DNA from: Chlorobium sp.
GTDB taxonomy: Bacteria; Bacteroidota; Chlorobiia; Chlorobiales; Chlorobiaceae
Direction: 5' to 3'
NCBI GenBank assembly: GCA_026193435.1
Contig: JAPHUN010000239.1
Location: 1-16,611, forward strand
DNA: 16,611 bases
Made by a program: the position numbers and the translations under genes. Below the pieces are notes generated by a model, which saw nothing but the letters and a program-made list of their open reading frames with translations, searched no databases and was not told where the DNA came from. Positions 16,201 through 16,611 of the stretch are shown one piece after another. Numbering within the stretch: the stretch's first letter is position 1; the number at the start of each line of letters is the position of its first letter.

Positions 16201-16446
16201 CTACTGGCCGGATTCTTTAAAAAGACAGTACCGTACCGGACAGGTACAGAGGCACTCGTCAGCAAAAGAATTGCAATATGCCGTGATTTTTTTCTGCGTA
16301 GTATTCTGAACAAACAAAACCTTTTCGCCGTATTCCGCCAGCACCTTGCAGAGATGCTCCTGTTTTCCCTGCAGGCACCTATGGTCATGAGGACAATCAC
16401 CGGCTTCCTGTTTCGCCTTGAGAAGCAGGGTATCTTTGTTTGTCAT
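16201..16446 (-). CDS. small cysteine-rich hypothetical protein, 81 aa
   Basis: Not recognised. Eight cysteines occur at residues 18, 24, 33, 58, 65, 67, 69 and 74, as a CP-x4-C-x8-C group in the first half and C-x6-C-x-C-x-CP-x3-C in the second, suggesting binding of zinc or an iron-sulfur cluster. There is no signal peptide and no membrane segment. The overlapping longer frame on the same strand (to 16400) is arginine-rich without pattern and is judged a shadow. No Shine-Dalgarno sequence is clear before the ATG. It is upstream of, and in the same direction as, the 130-aa gene, so a joint role is possible but unproven. Coding status is likely rather than certain. Confidence 0.6.
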   Translation of the reverse strand: MTNKDTLLLKAKQEAGDCPHDHRCLQGKQEHLCKVLAEYGEKVLFVQNTTQKKITAYCNSFADECLCTCPVRYCLFKESGQ

Positions 16447-16535
16447 CAGCGTGTCAATTCTAAGTTCATTTGGCTCATCAGCACAACATACACCTTTATT
16501 ACGCCAGACAATGTACGTGATTTATTCATATAATC

Positions 16536-16575
16536 AAAAAAACCGCACAATGACAGCAATAACATTGTGCGGTTT
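16536..16575 (-). terminator. strong intrinsic terminator, leftward
   Basis: A perfect 13-bp stem, AAACCGCACAATG (16540-16552) with CATTGTGCGGTTT (16563-16575), has a 10-nt loop. On the minus strand the stem is followed by seven T residues (A-run 16536-16542 on the + strand). It ends a leftward transcript coming from beyond the right edge. A leftward reading frame ending at TGA 16583-16585 could be that gene's tail, but only a few codons are visible. Confidence 0.8.
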
Positions 16576-16611
16576 CAAATATTCAGACAGCTTCAGGACA
16601 AGAGTCTAACT

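Noticed and set aside
16143..16400. 85-aa leftward frame overlapping the Cys-rich gene
   Set aside because: Its composition is arginine-rich and patternless, whereas the overlapping 81-aa frame has ordered cysteines.
16418..16609. 63-aa rightward frame at the right edge
   Set aside because: It runs through the strong leftward terminator hairpin and lacks any protein pattern.
1..16611. CRISPR arrays, tRNA/rRNA genes, insertion sequences, phage or defence cassettes
   Set aside because: No spaced identical repeats, cloverleaf-like sequence, transposase or integrase was seen; the HNH gene alone does not indicate a defence system.

Overview
The window reads as chromosomal core DNA from a green sulfur bacterium (Chlorobiaceae). 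The main pointer is bchZ, a subunit of chlorophyllide a reductase needed for bacteriochlorophyll synthesis, set among housekeeping genes whose proteins look bacteroidetes/chlorobi-like. Most start codons lack a clear Shine-Dalgarno sequence, which also fits that lineage. The genus is not settled from sequence alone.

Layout. (1) 1-5144, + strand: type II fatty-acid synthesis cluster fabH (5' end cut by the window edge)-fabD-fabG-acpP-fabF followed by rnc (RNase III). A good promoter sits in front of acpP and a hairpin lies between acpP and fabF, so carrier protein could be made in excess of the enzymes. (2) 5145-6869: weak terminator, then a promoter with a palindrome over its -10 box and a ~180-nt leader for gcvPB, the PLP-binding half of a split glycine decarboxylase. 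(3) 6870-7102: an intergenic patchwork of in-phase degenerate heptamer repeats around a palindromic element with two mutually exclusive hairpins, ending in a strong sigma-70-type promoter whose -10 box lies inside a 7-bp-arm palindrome. (4) 7103-9462: a small HNH endonuclease-like protein and an exported family-3 glycoside hydrolase (NagZ-like). (5) 9556-10965: bchZ. (6) 10966-11286: five A-rich heptamers, then a nested stem-loop and a terminator-like hairpin upstream of thrS. (7) 11287-15582: translation operon thrS-infC-rpmI-rplT-pheS, with a possible internal promoter for infC in the end of thrS; pheT is not next to pheS. (8) 15583-16611: a long nested inverted repeat between convergent genes, then two leftward genes of unknown function (a conserved-looking 130-aa protein and an 81-aa protein with eight cysteines) and a strong leftward terminator belonging to a gene beyond the right edge.

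The protein genes are mostly ordinary. No large undescribed multi-gene system is evident. The parts worth a second look are non-coding: the heptamer tracts, the palindromes over two promoters, the structured thrS leader and the 81-bp nested hairpin, together with the two uncharacterised leftward genes. No tRNA, rRNA, CRISPR array, transposase or integrase was seen.
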